From positions 1,302,001 to 1,366,000 of the forward strand of contig CP094685.1 of assembly GCA_022828425.1 (NCBI GenBank): a DNA stretch of 64,000 nt, given 5' to 3'. Below are positions 34,743-41,841 of the stretch, piece by piece (position 1 is the first letter of the stretch; the number at the start of each line of letters is the position of its first letter). The translations under genes were made by a program, and so were the position numbers. A model generated the notes under the pieces. It saw only the letters and a list, made by a program, of their open reading frames with translations, made no database searches and was not told where the DNA came from. This DNA is from Candidatus Thiothrix sulfatifontis (GTDB taxonomy: Bacteria > Pseudomonadota > Gammaproteobacteria > Thiotrichales > Thiotrichaceae).

Positions 34743-35354
34743 TTAAATAAACAGGTTCACATCCGCTTTCTGTGCAATCGGCAGGAAACTCGCCGCACCC
34801 ACCCAGTCGCTGATACCATCAATGAAGTCGGTTTTGTCATGACCGAACAAATCCACTGTCATCTGACACGCCACCATTTTTACTTCGGCTTCCAATGCCA
34901 ACTCACGCAGCTCCTCGATAGAGGCGACGCCCTTCTGTTTCATGGTTTCCTTCATCATGCTCGTAGCGGCAGTCTCGAAACCGGGAATACCCGCCATCAG
35001 CACATTGGGGATGGGCAAATTGGTCTTGCGTAACCATTCCGGTCCCATCGGCATTTTCATAGGCATGGCAGGGTTTCCGAGTGGGCTGACTTTCAAATCC
35101 AGCTTCTTTTTCAGCAAATCCAGACCATAGAACGTGAAAAATACTGTCACGTCCCAGCCTAAGGCAGCGGCGGTGGAGGCAAGAATGAACGGGGGATAAG
35201 CCATATCCAGTGTCCCTTTGGTAGAGATGATGGTCATGGAGGGGATGTGGTTGGCTTCGCGTTCATCCATTTTGTGCTGAAAACGTTCATCGAACCATTG
35301 GTCAAACAAGGCTTTATCAAAACCCATCGGGCTGGTTTGGGCAGTAGCGGTCAT
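34743..35354 (-). CDS. DsrE2-like sulfurtransferase family protein (DsrE/DsrF/DrsH-like)
   Basis: A 203-residue DsrE-family protein of the DsrE2 type. SMTIISTKGTLDMAYPPFIL opens the Rossmann-like fold, a hydrophobic segment (AALGWDVTVFFTFYGLDLL) follows, then the linker rich in Met/Pro (AMPMKMPMGPEW), and the C-terminal Cys in KMVACQMTVDLFGHD. DsrE2 proteins carry persulfide sulfur alongside TusA and rhodanese in sulfur oxidisers. It is the first gene after the TetR operator-like site at 35405, followed 34 bp later by the TusA fusion. Confidence 0.88.
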   Translation of the reverse strand: MTATAQTSPMGFDKALFDQWFDERFQHKMDEREANHIPSMTIISTKGTLDMAYPPFILASTAAALGWDVTVFFTFYGLDLLKKKLDLKVSPLGNPAMPMKMPMGPEWLRKTNLPIPNVLMAGIPGFETAATSMMKETMKQKGVASIEELRELALEAEVKMVACQMTVDLFGHDKTDFIDGISDWVGAASFLPIAQKADVNLFI

Positions 35355-35404
35355 TGTGCAACTCCTTACGATTTACGGATGTGGTTAAAAACGGGCAGAA
35401 TTTT

Positions 35405-35414
35405 ACCGACTGGT
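35405..35414. promoter_or_regulatory. Candidate TetR-family operator before dsrE2
   Basis: ACCGACTGGT in TTTTACCGACTGGTCAGTC lies 50 bp upstream of the DsrE2 start. It shares the ACCGA-x-GGT pattern with ACCGATCGGT upstream of the TetR gene (36067). The pair suggests one regulator acts on both. Confidence 0.5.
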
Positions 35415-35440
35415 CAGTCAAGTTTTAGTATAAAATTTTT

Positions 35441-36049
35441 TCAGCTAATCGCTTGCTCTCCAATGCGGATAGTCAGCATGGCAACACCGATTTCGCGTAT
35501 CAATTCGGGATCATTGCGGGTTTTTGCCAACAGCATTAGCCCTTCTATGAAGGCAAACATCGCCGCAGCCGTGGCAGCCGTATTGCACGGGGAAATTTCC
35601 CCCTCGTGCAAGGCTTTATCCAGCGCGGTTTTCAGTGACATTTCCATTTGCTGCAACAGACCATTGAGACGCTGGCGGATGACTTCATCCTGCGTACTCA
35701 TTTCTGACGACATATTTCCGTAAGGGCAACCCAGCGTTTTGCCGATTTGTTCCTTGGTGCCTTTTTGGAATACATAAATATTTTCCAGTAGGGCGTTCAG
35801 TTGCTTCATTCCCGACCATTCAGGGCGGAACGAACGGGAGAAAATCTCCTGTTTTGAAATAATGAAGAACTCATCCAGCACTGCCAGCGTCAGCTCTTGC
35901 TTGGAAGGGAAAAAGTGGTAGAAGCTGCCTTTTTGTACCCCTGCCATGTCACAGATTTCCTTCACGCCCACGTTGCCGTAGCTGCGCGAGTAGAGCAGTT
36001 CACGGGCACTGTCGAGCAGGCGTTGGCGGGTATCGGTGGATGCTTTCAT
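35441..36049 (-). CDS. TetR/AcrR family transcriptional regulator
   Basis: A 202-residue repressor. The N-terminal helix-turn-helix reads TRQRLLDSARELLY, then VGVKEICDMAGVQKGSFYHFF, the standard TetR signature. The C-terminal part includes LGCPYGNMSSEMS, of the TetR_C family with a conserved Cys, as in regulators that sense thiol-reactive or reactive compounds. Start 36049 avoids a 12-residue extension over the operator. It is directly upstream of the sulfur cluster on the same strand with an 87-bp gap. Confidence 0.9.
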   Translation of the reverse strand: MKASTDTRQRLLDSARELLYSRSYGNVGVKEICDMAGVQKGSFYHFFPSKQELTLAVLDEFFIISKQEIFSRSFRPEWSGMKQLNALLENIYVFQKGTKEQIGKTLGCPYGNMSSEMSTQDEVIRQRLNGLLQQMEMSLKTALDKALHEGEISPCNTAATAAAMFAFIEGLMLLAKTRNDPELIREIGVAMLTIRIGEQAIS

Positions 36050-36066
36050 GGTTATTATCGTAATTG

Positions 36067-36076
36067 ACCGATCGGT
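36067..36076. promoter_or_regulatory. Candidate autoregulatory operator of the TetR gene
   Basis: The perfect palindrome ACCGATCGGT within TTGACCGATCGGTAAAG lies 18-27 bp upstream of the TetR start, between it and the divergent DUF2798 gene. Placement at the promoter fits autorepression and possibly control of both directions. Confidence 0.6.
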
Positions 36077-36130
36077 AAAGTGCAAGCGATAATGGTGACA
36101 CTACAACTATTTAGCTTCTTGGAATAATTT

Positions 36131-36358
36131 ATGATCGACAAAAAATATCAGCCCATTGTGTTTGCTTTTTTCATGGCATTGCTTATGTCATGTGTCATGT
36201 CACTCGTCATTAGCATCTTCAACGTCGGTATGGTGGATAACCTTTTGCATATTTGGCTAAAAGCTTGGGGATTTGCTTTTTCAGTCGCCTTCCCCATTGT
36301 TTTTCTGGTCAGTCCGATGGTGCGGAAATTGGTCGGTTTAGTCATTAAGCAAGGTTAA
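36131..36358 (+). CDS. DUF2798 small membrane protein
   Basis: A 75-residue protein with two transmembrane helices (PIVFAFFMALLMSCVMSLVI and WGFAFSVAFPIVFLVSP), then VRKLVGLVI. This is the DUF2798 family of unknown function. It is divergent from the TetR gene with the operator palindrome between them, so it may be a target of that regulator. The transglutaminase-like gene follows after 9 bp. Confidence 0.82.
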   Translation: MIDKKYQPIVFAFFMALLMSCVMSLVISIFNVGMVDNLLHIWLKAWGFAFSVAFPIVFLVSPMVRKLVGLVIKQG

Positions 36359-36367
36359 CTCAAATTC

Positions 36368-36940
36368 ATGCAAACCTACCTAGTCAATAGCGACTACATC
36401 GACTGGCAACACCCAGACGTTTTGGCACAAGCCCAAGCACTAGCGGCAAGTTGCACCACACAGGAAGCTATCGCCAAAACCTGTTTCGAGTTTGTGCGCG
36501 ATGCCATCAAACACAGTTGGGATTACCGCCTGAACCCGTTGACATGCAAAGCGTCGGAGGTGTTGCAACACGGCACGGGCTATTGCTACGCCAAAAGCCA
36601 TTTGCTGGCAGCGTTGTTGCGGGCGAATGGCATTCCGGCGGGCTTGTGTTATCAGCGTTTGACCATTACCGATGAACCGCCGTTTTGCCTGCACGGGCTG
36701 AACGCACTCTACTTGCCTGATTACGGCTGGTATCGGGTCGATGCGCGTGGCAATAAGCCGGGCGTGGCTGCCGAATTCTGCCCGCCCACCGAAAAGCTGG
36801 CATTTCCGCTGTTGAATTCGCACGAACAGGATTTACCGGGGATTTTTGCTGAGCCGCTGCCTGTGGTGGTGCAGGTGTTGGAAAGCAGCGCAACGGTGGC
36901 AGCGGTGTATGCGAACCTGCCCGATATTGAACGTGTTTGA
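36368..36940 (+). CDS. Transglutaminase-like cysteine peptidase family protein
   Basis: A 190-residue transglutaminase-core protein. Catalytic Cys73 is in GTGYCYAKSHLL, His109 in CLHGLNALYL and Asp125 in YRVDARGNK; all three are present. The N-terminal CTTQEAIAKTCFEFVRDAI is the usual helical lead-in. Cytoplasmic because no signal peptide is visible. These stand-alone enzymes may be peptidases or amidases; substrate unknown. A GNAT gene follows 12 bp later and a PaiB gene after that, likely one operon. Confidence 0.85.
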   Translation: MQTYLVNSDYIDWQHPDVLAQAQALAASCTTQEAIAKTCFEFVRDAIKHSWDYRLNPLTCKASEVLQHGTGYCYAKSHLLAALLRANGIPAGLCYQRLTITDEPPFCLHGLNALYLPDYGWYRVDARGNKPGVAAEFCPPTEKLAFPLLNSHEQDLPGIFAEPLPVVVQVLESSATVAAVYANLPDIERV

Positions 36941-36952
36941 GAGGGAATAACC

Positions 36953-37420
36953 ATGCACATCCATCCCGCCACCCCCGCTGATGCCCCCACCATCGCCGTG
37001 CTGGTCGGCGAATTGTTGCAGGAAATCATGCAAGCCATTGGCGAACAGGCATTCAACTTTGACCTGCCAGCAACCACCGAACGCCTGCAAACCTTTATCC
37101 GCGACGGGCATTATCATGTGTTCGTGGCAACGGATGAAGGCGGCACAGCCGCAGGATTTTTGACCCTGTACCAAAGTTACGCGCTGTACGCTGAAGGCAG
37201 TTTCGGCACGATTCCCGAATTGTACGTGCGCCCCACTTACCGCTCGCATGGCACAGGCAAACAATTGCTGGCGTCCGCCCGTGCCTTCGGTGCAAGCAGG
37301 GGCTGGACACGCTTGGAAATGACCACGCCGCCATTGCCTGCTTTTGAACGCACTCTCGCATTCTATGAGCGTGAAGGCTTTGCGATCACGGGCGGGCGCA
37401 AACTGAAAACCTTGCTCTAG
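36953..37420 (+). CDS. GNAT family N-acetyltransferase
   Basis: A 155-residue acetyltransferase. The acetyl-CoA region is seen as IPELYVRPTYRSHGTGKQLL (the R-x-x-G-x-G/A loop reads RSHGTG), followed by WTRLEMTTPP and AFYEREGF near the C-terminus. Substrate is not deducible. The gene lies between the transglutaminase-like gene and paiB with short gaps, suggesting co-expression. An AGGGAATAACC lies before the ATG. Confidence 0.88.
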   Translation: MHIHPATPADAPTIAVLVGELLQEIMQAIGEQAFNFDLPATTERLQTFIRDGHYHVFVATDEGGTAAGFLTLYQSYALYAEGSFGTIPELYVRPTYRSHGTGKQLLASARAFGASRGWTRLEMTTPPLPAFERTLAFYEREGFAITGGRKLKTLL

Positions 37421-37436
37421 TGATATTGGAGTTCTG

Positions 37437-38051
37437 ATGTACATCCCAAAACACTTTGCCGAACACGACCAAGCCGAAATTCTGCGCTTCATCCAAGCCA
37501 ATGCATTCGGTACGCTGGTCACGGTTGATACAGGCGTTCCCTTCGCCAGCCACATCCCTTTTCTGCTGGAACAGGGCGACACGCTCACGCTGTCCGGTCA
37601 TCTTGCCAAAGCCAACCTGCAATGGCAGCACTTGTCAGCAAACCCACAGGTGTTGGCAATGTTCCAAGGAGCTCACGCCTACGTTTCACCCACATGGTAC
37701 GAAGGCGCGGGTGTACCCACTTGGAATTACACCGCCGTTCATGTCTACGGCAAAGTGCGCGTCATCCACGATACCGCATGGCTGCAAGCGCAGGTGGAAC
37801 GCCTCAGCCATTACTACGAAGGCGACACCCCCAACGCATGGATTCCGAGCTACCCCGCCAAAATGCTGGAAGCCATCGTCGGTTTTGAAATCACCATCGA
37901 ATCGCTGCAAGCCAAATACAAACTGAGCCAAAACCGCAGTGCGGCAGATCAGCGCAATGTCATGCAAGCCCTCGAAGCCAGTGGCAGAGAAAACGAGCGC
38001 GGGGTGGCGGCATTGATGGCAAAACATCAGGAGCAAAGGGGAATACCTTGA
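37437..38051 (+). CDS. FMN-binding PaiB family protein
   Basis: A 204-residue protein of the PaiB family (PF04299): YIPKHFAEHDQAEILRFI, then LVTVDTGVPFASHIPFLL, FQGAHAYVSPTWY, and VPTWNYTAVHVYG. PaiB proteins have a split-barrel FMN-binding fold and were first named as negative regulators of proteases and sporulation in Bacillus; the function here is probably flavin-linked. The preceding GNAT gene resembles the paiA-paiB pairing. Its TGA overlaps a TTG that opens a 20-codon remnant. Confidence 0.9.
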   Translation: MYIPKHFAEHDQAEILRFIQANAFGTLVTVDTGVPFASHIPFLLEQGDTLTLSGHLAKANLQWQHLSANPQVLAMFQGAHAYVSPTWYEGAGVPTWNYTAVHVYGKVRVIHDTAWLQAQVERLSHYYEGDTPNAWIPSYPAKMLEAIVGFEITIESLQAKYKLSQNRSAADQRNVMQALEASGRENERGVAALMAKHQEQRGIP

Positions 38052-38110
38052 AACGTTTGCTAATGGCAGGTTCTGTAATGCTGGTTCTGTATCTTGGCGT
38101 TGCAATTTGA
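38048..38110 (+). pseudogene. 20-codon signal-peptide-like remnant after paiB
   Basis: TTG overlaps the paiB stop (TTGA) and is preceded by AAGGGG. It reads [23 protein letters not shown], the start of an exported protein with nothing after it. Probably the 5' end of a lost fourth gene of the operon; too short to support a product call. Confidence 0.35.
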
Positions 38111-38496
38111 CTGACCCGCGCTATCTCGTTCCACAAAAACCGCTTTGGCTATAAATACGCCATTCAGTGCAGCCGGAAACCCCGCGTACACTGCCATTTG
38201 GATCATGATTTCCACTATTTCTTGCCTTGTGCAGCCGACATTCAGCGCACCGTGAATATGAACGTTCAGAGCTGTGGTTGCGCATTACCCGATGCCGCCA
38301 GCGCAGCTACGGTGGCGATTTCACGTTCCTTGAGTGAAAGAACGCCGCGCGAGTAAACATCCCCAAATGGAAACTCGATGGTATAGCGAGCAAGATCCGG
38401 GGCTATGTCTTTCAACGCTTCGATTACCCGTTCTCCCGCGTGACCGTCGATTTCCTTTAGCTTTTCCCAGCCGCGCTGGTAACGATCAGATTTCAT
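38060..38496 (-). pseudogene. Frameshifted carboxymuconolactone decarboxylase family gene
   Basis: From 38496 the frame reads MKSDRYQRGWEKLKEIDGH, then FGDVYSRGVLSLKEREIAT and [17 protein letters not shown]. In the next frame it continues [20 protein letters not shown], then [10 protein letters not shown], the usual C-terminal half. A shift at about 38270 separates them. The protein resembles 4-carboxymuconolactone decarboxylase-type CMD members. A GAGG precedes the start. It is divergent from a decayed LysR gene, its probable former regulator. Confidence 0.75.
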
Positions 38497-38640
38497 GGAT
38501 GCCTCTTTTCGTCTGCTAACTCGCTGAAGAGGTGTTGCATACTGCATTCCTCGTATTGTTAAGTTGTACTCAGTATGCAGCACCTTGGGTTGTTTGATAA
38601 TCTGCATAATCCTAAATGCGTTAGTGAGAATAACTCAACA

Positions 38641-39532
38641 ATGAGTCGTCCCAGTTTGCCCGATTTGACTGCCTTTCATGCCATTGCCTTACATGGCAGT
38701 TTCCGCAAAGCCGCGCTGGAATTGGCGTGTCGGCTTCCGCGTTGAGTCACACGCTTCGGCCATATCGAAGAGCAATTAGGCGTGCGCTTATTCCACCGCA
38801 CCACGCGCAGTGTCGCGTTAACAGGGTGGGGCAGGCATTATTGATACGCTTGCAGCCTGCGTTGTGGGACATTCAAGACGCGCTTGATGGTATTAATGCG
38901 TTTAGGGAAACACCGCGTGGCACGTTGCGTTTGAGTGTGCCGCCGGATGCTGCACGGTTTCTGCTTGCGCCGAAACTCGCTGGCTTTCTGGAAACTTACC
39001 CCGATGTGCAATTGGAACTGATTAGCGATGATCATTTGCTCGACATTGTAGCGAGCGGTTTTGATGCGGGAATTCGTTGTCAGGAAACCTTGCCGCAAGA
39101 CATGGTGGCGATTCCGTTGGGCAAAAACAACGCTTTGTCGTGGTGGCTTCGCCCGCGTTTTGTGGGCAATACGGTATTCCCCAAACGCCGCCGGAATTAA
39201 CGCAATTTGAATGTATCCGTCGGCGATTCCCCAATGGCGAAATTTACCACTGGGAGTTTGCGCGGGATAAAGAGACTTACGCCGTTGATGTGCAGGGCAG
39301 GTTAACCGCGAACGATTCCAACCTGATGCACGAAGCGGCGTTGCAAGGGTTGGGGTTTGCGTATTTGCTGGAACAGCAGGTCGCCGATGATGTGCAAAGC
39401 AGACAATTGGTACAAGTATTGGCGGATTATTGCCCTACTGATACGGATTTCTTTCTGTATTATCCCAGCCGCAAACAACTTTCCGCTAGCTTACGCGCCT
39501 TGATTGATTATTGGAAAGCGGTAGTACAGTGA
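38641..39532 (+). pseudogene. LysR-family regulator gene with several frameshifts
   Basis: Starts MSRPSLPDLTAFHAIALHG and SFRKAALELA (the LysR helix-turn-helix), then the frame breaks near 38728, returns as HIEEQLGVRLFHRTTRSVAL, breaks again near 38825, and continues as DIQDALDGINAFRETPRGT and LIAS-type effector domain sequence. A further shift near 39125 precedes the intact tail EFARDKETYAVDVQGRLTAN to WKAVVQ. At least three lesions make it non-functional. Its 3' end overlaps the end of ogt by 25 bp. Confidence 0.85.
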
Positions 39533-40017
39533 TTTGCTTCACAGCCTTCCAACGCTAACAAATCCGCCTTCGCCGCCAACCCGCCCGCATAACCCGCGAG
39601 TTTGCCCGATTTGGCAATCACCCGATGGCACGGCACGATAATGCTGATCGGGTTCAGCCCGTTGGTATGCCCAATCGCCCGCACTGCTTGCGGTTGTCCA
39701 ATCATTTGCGCTTGTTCGGAATAGCTGCGGGTTTCGCCATAGGGAATGTCGCGCAACACTTGCCAAGTGCGTTGCTGGAAATCTGTGCCATGCACGCTTA
39801 GCGGTAAGTCGAAGGTGCGCCGTGTTCCGGCAAAATATGCCTGCAACTGGCTGATGGTTTCGCGTGTCAGGGCGTTGCTGTGCGCTTGCACCTCACCCAA
39901 AGCGGTGCGGATATGTTGCCAGTTGCTGTCGAAAGCGACGGCACACACCGCCTCAGCGGTGGCGGCGATAGTCAATGTGCCGACGGGCGATTCCCACGTT
40001 TCAAAACCGATACGCAT
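39508..40017 (-). CDS. ogt: Methylated-DNA-protein-cysteine methyltransferase
   Basis: A 169-residue O6-alkylguanine DNA alkyltransferase. The C-terminal domain shows FQQRTWQVLRDIPYGETRSY, the arginine-finger region AVRAIGHTNGLNP, and the alkyl-accepting Cys130 in IIVPCHRV, followed by GYAGGLAAK. It repairs O6-methylguanine by self-alkylation. The start at 40017 matches family length; a longer frame from 40161 overlaps the GST gene and is rejected. Sixteen bases separate it from the GST gene. Confidence 0.95.
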   Translation of the reverse strand: MRIGFETWESPVGTLTIAATAEAVCAVAFDSNWQHIRTALGEVQAHSNALTRETISQLQAYFAGTRRTFDLPLSVHGTDFQQRTWQVLRDIPYGETRSYSEQAQMIGQPQAVRAIGHTNGLNPISIIVPCHRVIAKSGKLAGYAGGLAAKADLLALEGCEANHCTTAFQ

Positions 40018-40033
40018 GGTGTGCCTCTGGTGG

Positions 40034-40633
40034 TTAGGCGGGTTGAGTGGCTTGCATCGCAGGGCGTTCACGGAATGACGCATACCAAGCCAGCGTTTGC
40101 GGGCAAGCGGCGGCTTGCAACAGGTGCGGCAAGCGGAATTCCAGATAGCCAATCGCTGCACCCAATGCCAGATGTGCCAGTGTGAGGTCTTCGCCCAAGC
40201 TGTCGAGGCAGGTTTCGATGTGTTGCAAGGTGCGGGTGATTTCCGTTTCCCAGCGTGTCATGGCGGCGGGGGAACGCTCGTGTTCGGGGCGGCTGCGTTC
40301 TTCCATCACCCGGTTGTAGGCGGCATCCATCACGCCGTCGGCGAGGGCTTCCCAACGCACTATTTCCCAGTGTTGCCAGCCGGATGGTGGAAGCAAGGTG
40401 TTACCGCTGAGGCTGTCGAGATAGCGGCAAATCACCGGGCTATCGAACAAGGCTTCGCCGTTTGCCAGCACTAATGCGGGAACTTTGCCGAGTGGGTTGG
40501 CGGCGAAAAGTTCGGGTTGTTCCTGCGCGACGTTGACCGATACCACGTCGATTTGCGACGCTAAGCCGGTTTCAATCGCGACCATGCGCACTTTGCGGGC
40601 GTAGGGGGAGGTGGGGGAGTAGAACAGTTTCAT
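40034..40633 (-). CDS. Glutathione S-transferase family protein
   Basis: A 199-residue GST. The thioredoxin-fold N-terminal domain reads MKLFYSPTSPYARKVRMVAI, with the cis-Pro motif GKVPALVLANG and the glutathione gamma-glutamyl site LFDSPVICRYLD. The helical C-terminal domain contains LTLAHLALGAAIGYLEFRL. It resembles the YibF-like bacterial group. The ATG lies just after the end of the DUF3368 gene with a short 7-bp gap; ogt follows. Confidence 0.92.
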   Translation of the reverse strand: MKLFYSPTSPYARKVRMVAIETGLASQIDVVSVNVAQEQPELFAANPLGKVPALVLANGEALFDSPVICRYLDSLSGNTLLPPSGWQHWEIVRWEALADGVMDAAYNRVMEERSRPEHERSPAAMTRWETEITRTLQHIETCLDSLGEDLTLAHLALGAAIGYLEFRLPHLLQAAACPQTLAWYASFRERPAMQATQPA

Positions 40634-40640
40634 CGCGTGT

Positions 40641-41129
40641 TTATTCTCCAATCCGCGTCAAGATTTGGCGGATAACGGCGGCGGCAATCCGAAAATCCGC
40701 TTGGTGCAGGGTTTCAAATACTGGGCGGGCGGCAGGGATTAAGCCGCGCTGTTTTGCCATGCCAATGATGGCGGCAGTGCCGGTGATGGTTAGCCCTTTC
40801 TCCAAGGCGACTGCGCGTCCGGCACGTTCATCCATGATCAGCAGCACGGGGTCGGGATGATGCAAAGCAAGGCTGATGCAGGCACTTTCCCCCTCGTCGA
40901 GGTCAAGCCCGGTGAGGGCAGGGAAGGGGTGTTCCCAGACTCGCAACCAGCCAGCGGATAACGCAGCTTGTATAGCGGCTTCGCCACGCGCTTGTTTGCC
41001 CGGTAATACTTCATTGCACACGATTTCGGGTAGCCAAACTTCGCCGAACAGGTGCGGCAACCATTGCAAGCCATCGACAATGGCTAACCCAATCAATGGG
41101 CTGGCATCGGCAATTACAACGCGAGCCAT
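40641..41129 (-). CDS. DUF3368 PIN-like toxin
   Basis: A 162-residue PIN-like protein: VVIADASPLIGLAIVDGL (first Asp), EIVCNEVL (Glu), LDEGESACISLAL (acidic site) and LIMDERAGRAVALEKGL (last Asp and Arg), ending with a GTAAIIGMAKQRGLI motif. All acidic positions are present. This DUF3368 family is the usual partner of UPF0175 antitoxins. The start overlaps the end of the antitoxin gene by 16 bp, a standard co-translated toxin-antitoxin layout. Confidence 0.85.
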   Translation of the reverse strand: MARVVIADASPLIGLAIVDGLQWLPHLFGEVWLPEIVCNEVLPGKQARGEAAIQAALSAGWLRVWEHPFPALTGLDLDEGESACISLALHHPDPVLLIMDERAGRAVALEKGLTITGTAAIIGMAKQRGLIPAARPVFETLHQADFRIAAAVIRQILTRIGE

Positions 41130-41458
41130 TGTTCCAGCGTGTCCATGTCTTGGTTGGCTTCGGCGGCAGTTTGGTTAATGACGGGAATGCCCAGCCGGGA
41201 AACGTGTGCGATGAAATCTGCCAGCACCATGTTTGCCAGCCGTGCGGAACGTGCCAGTGATAATGCGCTGTCTTTGAATAGCGAGGTGGCTAACGCGGTG
41301 CGTACACCGGGCATATCCAGCATTCCGCCGGTTTGGTTCAGCCCGATCATCAGTGCGTCGGGTTGGTCACGGTTCATGACCAATACCATATCTTCGTGGG
41401 CGTAGCGCAAGGCTTCGCTGGGGTTGTTTTTCAGGCTGCTGACGTTAACGGTTTTCAT
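41114..41458 (-). CDS. UPF0175 family antitoxin with Phd-like N-terminus
   Basis: A 114-residue protein. The N-terminus MKTVNVSSLKNNPSEALRYA, then MVLVMNRDQPDALMIGL looks like a Phd/YefM DNA-binding half. Residues about 60-105 (LFKDSALSLARSARLANMVL then FIAHVSRLGIPVI) are the UPF0175 domain. It is expected to neutralise the DUF3368 protein encoded directly downstream. Start 41458 is chosen because the conserved N-terminus begins there and a 13-bp tandem repeat lies just upstream. Confidence 0.82.
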   Translation of the reverse strand: MKTVNVSSLKNNPSEALRYAHEDMVLVMNRDQPDALMIGLNQTGGMLDMPGVRTALATSLFKDSALSLARSARLANMVLADFIAHVSRLGIPVINQTAAEANQDMDTLEQWLAL

Positions 41459-41470
41459 GCCTATGTTTCC

Positions 41471-41505
41471 TAGGATGATGAGATAGGATGATGAGATAGG
41501 ATGAT
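41471..41505. repeat. 13-bp tandem repeat upstream of UPF0175 antitoxin
   Basis: The unit TAGGATGATGAGA occurs two full times followed by TAGGATGAT. It lies 13 bp upstream of the antitoxin start, where an operator would be expected. It could be an antitoxin binding array or simple slippage. Confidence 0.75.
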
Positions 41506-41559
41506 TATAAGGGAATGATGCTGAGGTTGCACCAATTACGCCCGATTCAAGCCAAAAAA

Positions 41560-41574
41560 GCACAACATAAGTGC
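41560..41574. promoter_or_regulatory. Candidate NtrC binding site upstream of nrtA
   Basis: GCAC-N7-GTGC (GCACAACATAAGTGC) matches the core of the NtrC consensus TGCAC-N7-GTGCA. It sits about 90 bp upstream of the sigma-54 element, a normal enhancer distance. No similar site was seen upstream of nirB. Confidence 0.6.
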
Positions 41575-41650
41575 ATTCTAATGAATCGTAGGGTGGGTAG
41601 AGCAGCAGCGAAACCCACCAAACTCGTCACCAACCCGTTATTTTTATACT

Positions 41651-41666
41651 TGGCACACCCCTTGCA
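41651..41666 (+). promoter_or_regulatory. Sigma-54 promoter of nrtABC
   Basis: TGGCAC-N5-TTGCA, with GG and GC ten bases apart, is the same element as at 17933. The predicted transcript starts near 41677, three bases before the first leader hairpin. Confidence 0.87.
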
Positions 41667-41679
41667 TTGTAATCACCAA

Positions 41680-41744
41680 GCAGTCAACGGCGACTGCAAC
41701 GATTTGAAGTGACTCCTCCTCCTAACCGTGCGATGTAGTACGGT
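41680..41744 (+). promoter_or_regulatory. ANTAR-type double-hairpin leader of nrtA
   Basis: Hairpin P1 has a perfect 6-bp stem GCAGTC/GACTGC with loop AACGGC, the same loop as in the nirB leader (A1, G4). Hairpin P2 has stem ACCGTGC/GTACGGT with the 6-base loop GATGTA, where G4 is kept but position 1 is G. A terminator follows 14 bases later. NasT should bind here and allow transcription into nrtA. Confidence 0.82.
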
Positions 41745-41758
41745 ATTTGGGTAAAGCT

Positions 41759-41813
41759 GCCCTGACCCCCTGTTGGTTCCTCCTCCCCAACAGGCGCGTC
41801 AGGGCTTTTTTTT
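41759..41813 (+). terminator. Leader terminator before nrtA
   Basis: GCCCTGAC pairs with GTCAGGGC, with an inner CTGTTGG/CCAACAG stem, followed by eight or more T. It ends 29 bases before the nrtA ATG and is the attenuator of the leader. Confidence 0.9.
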
Positions 41814-41841
41814 GTCTACACGAAATGAATTTGAGGTTTTT

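Noticed and set aside
39508..40161. Upstream start for ogt at 40161
   Set aside because: It would add 48 residues overlapping the GST gene; the conserved protein begins at 40017.
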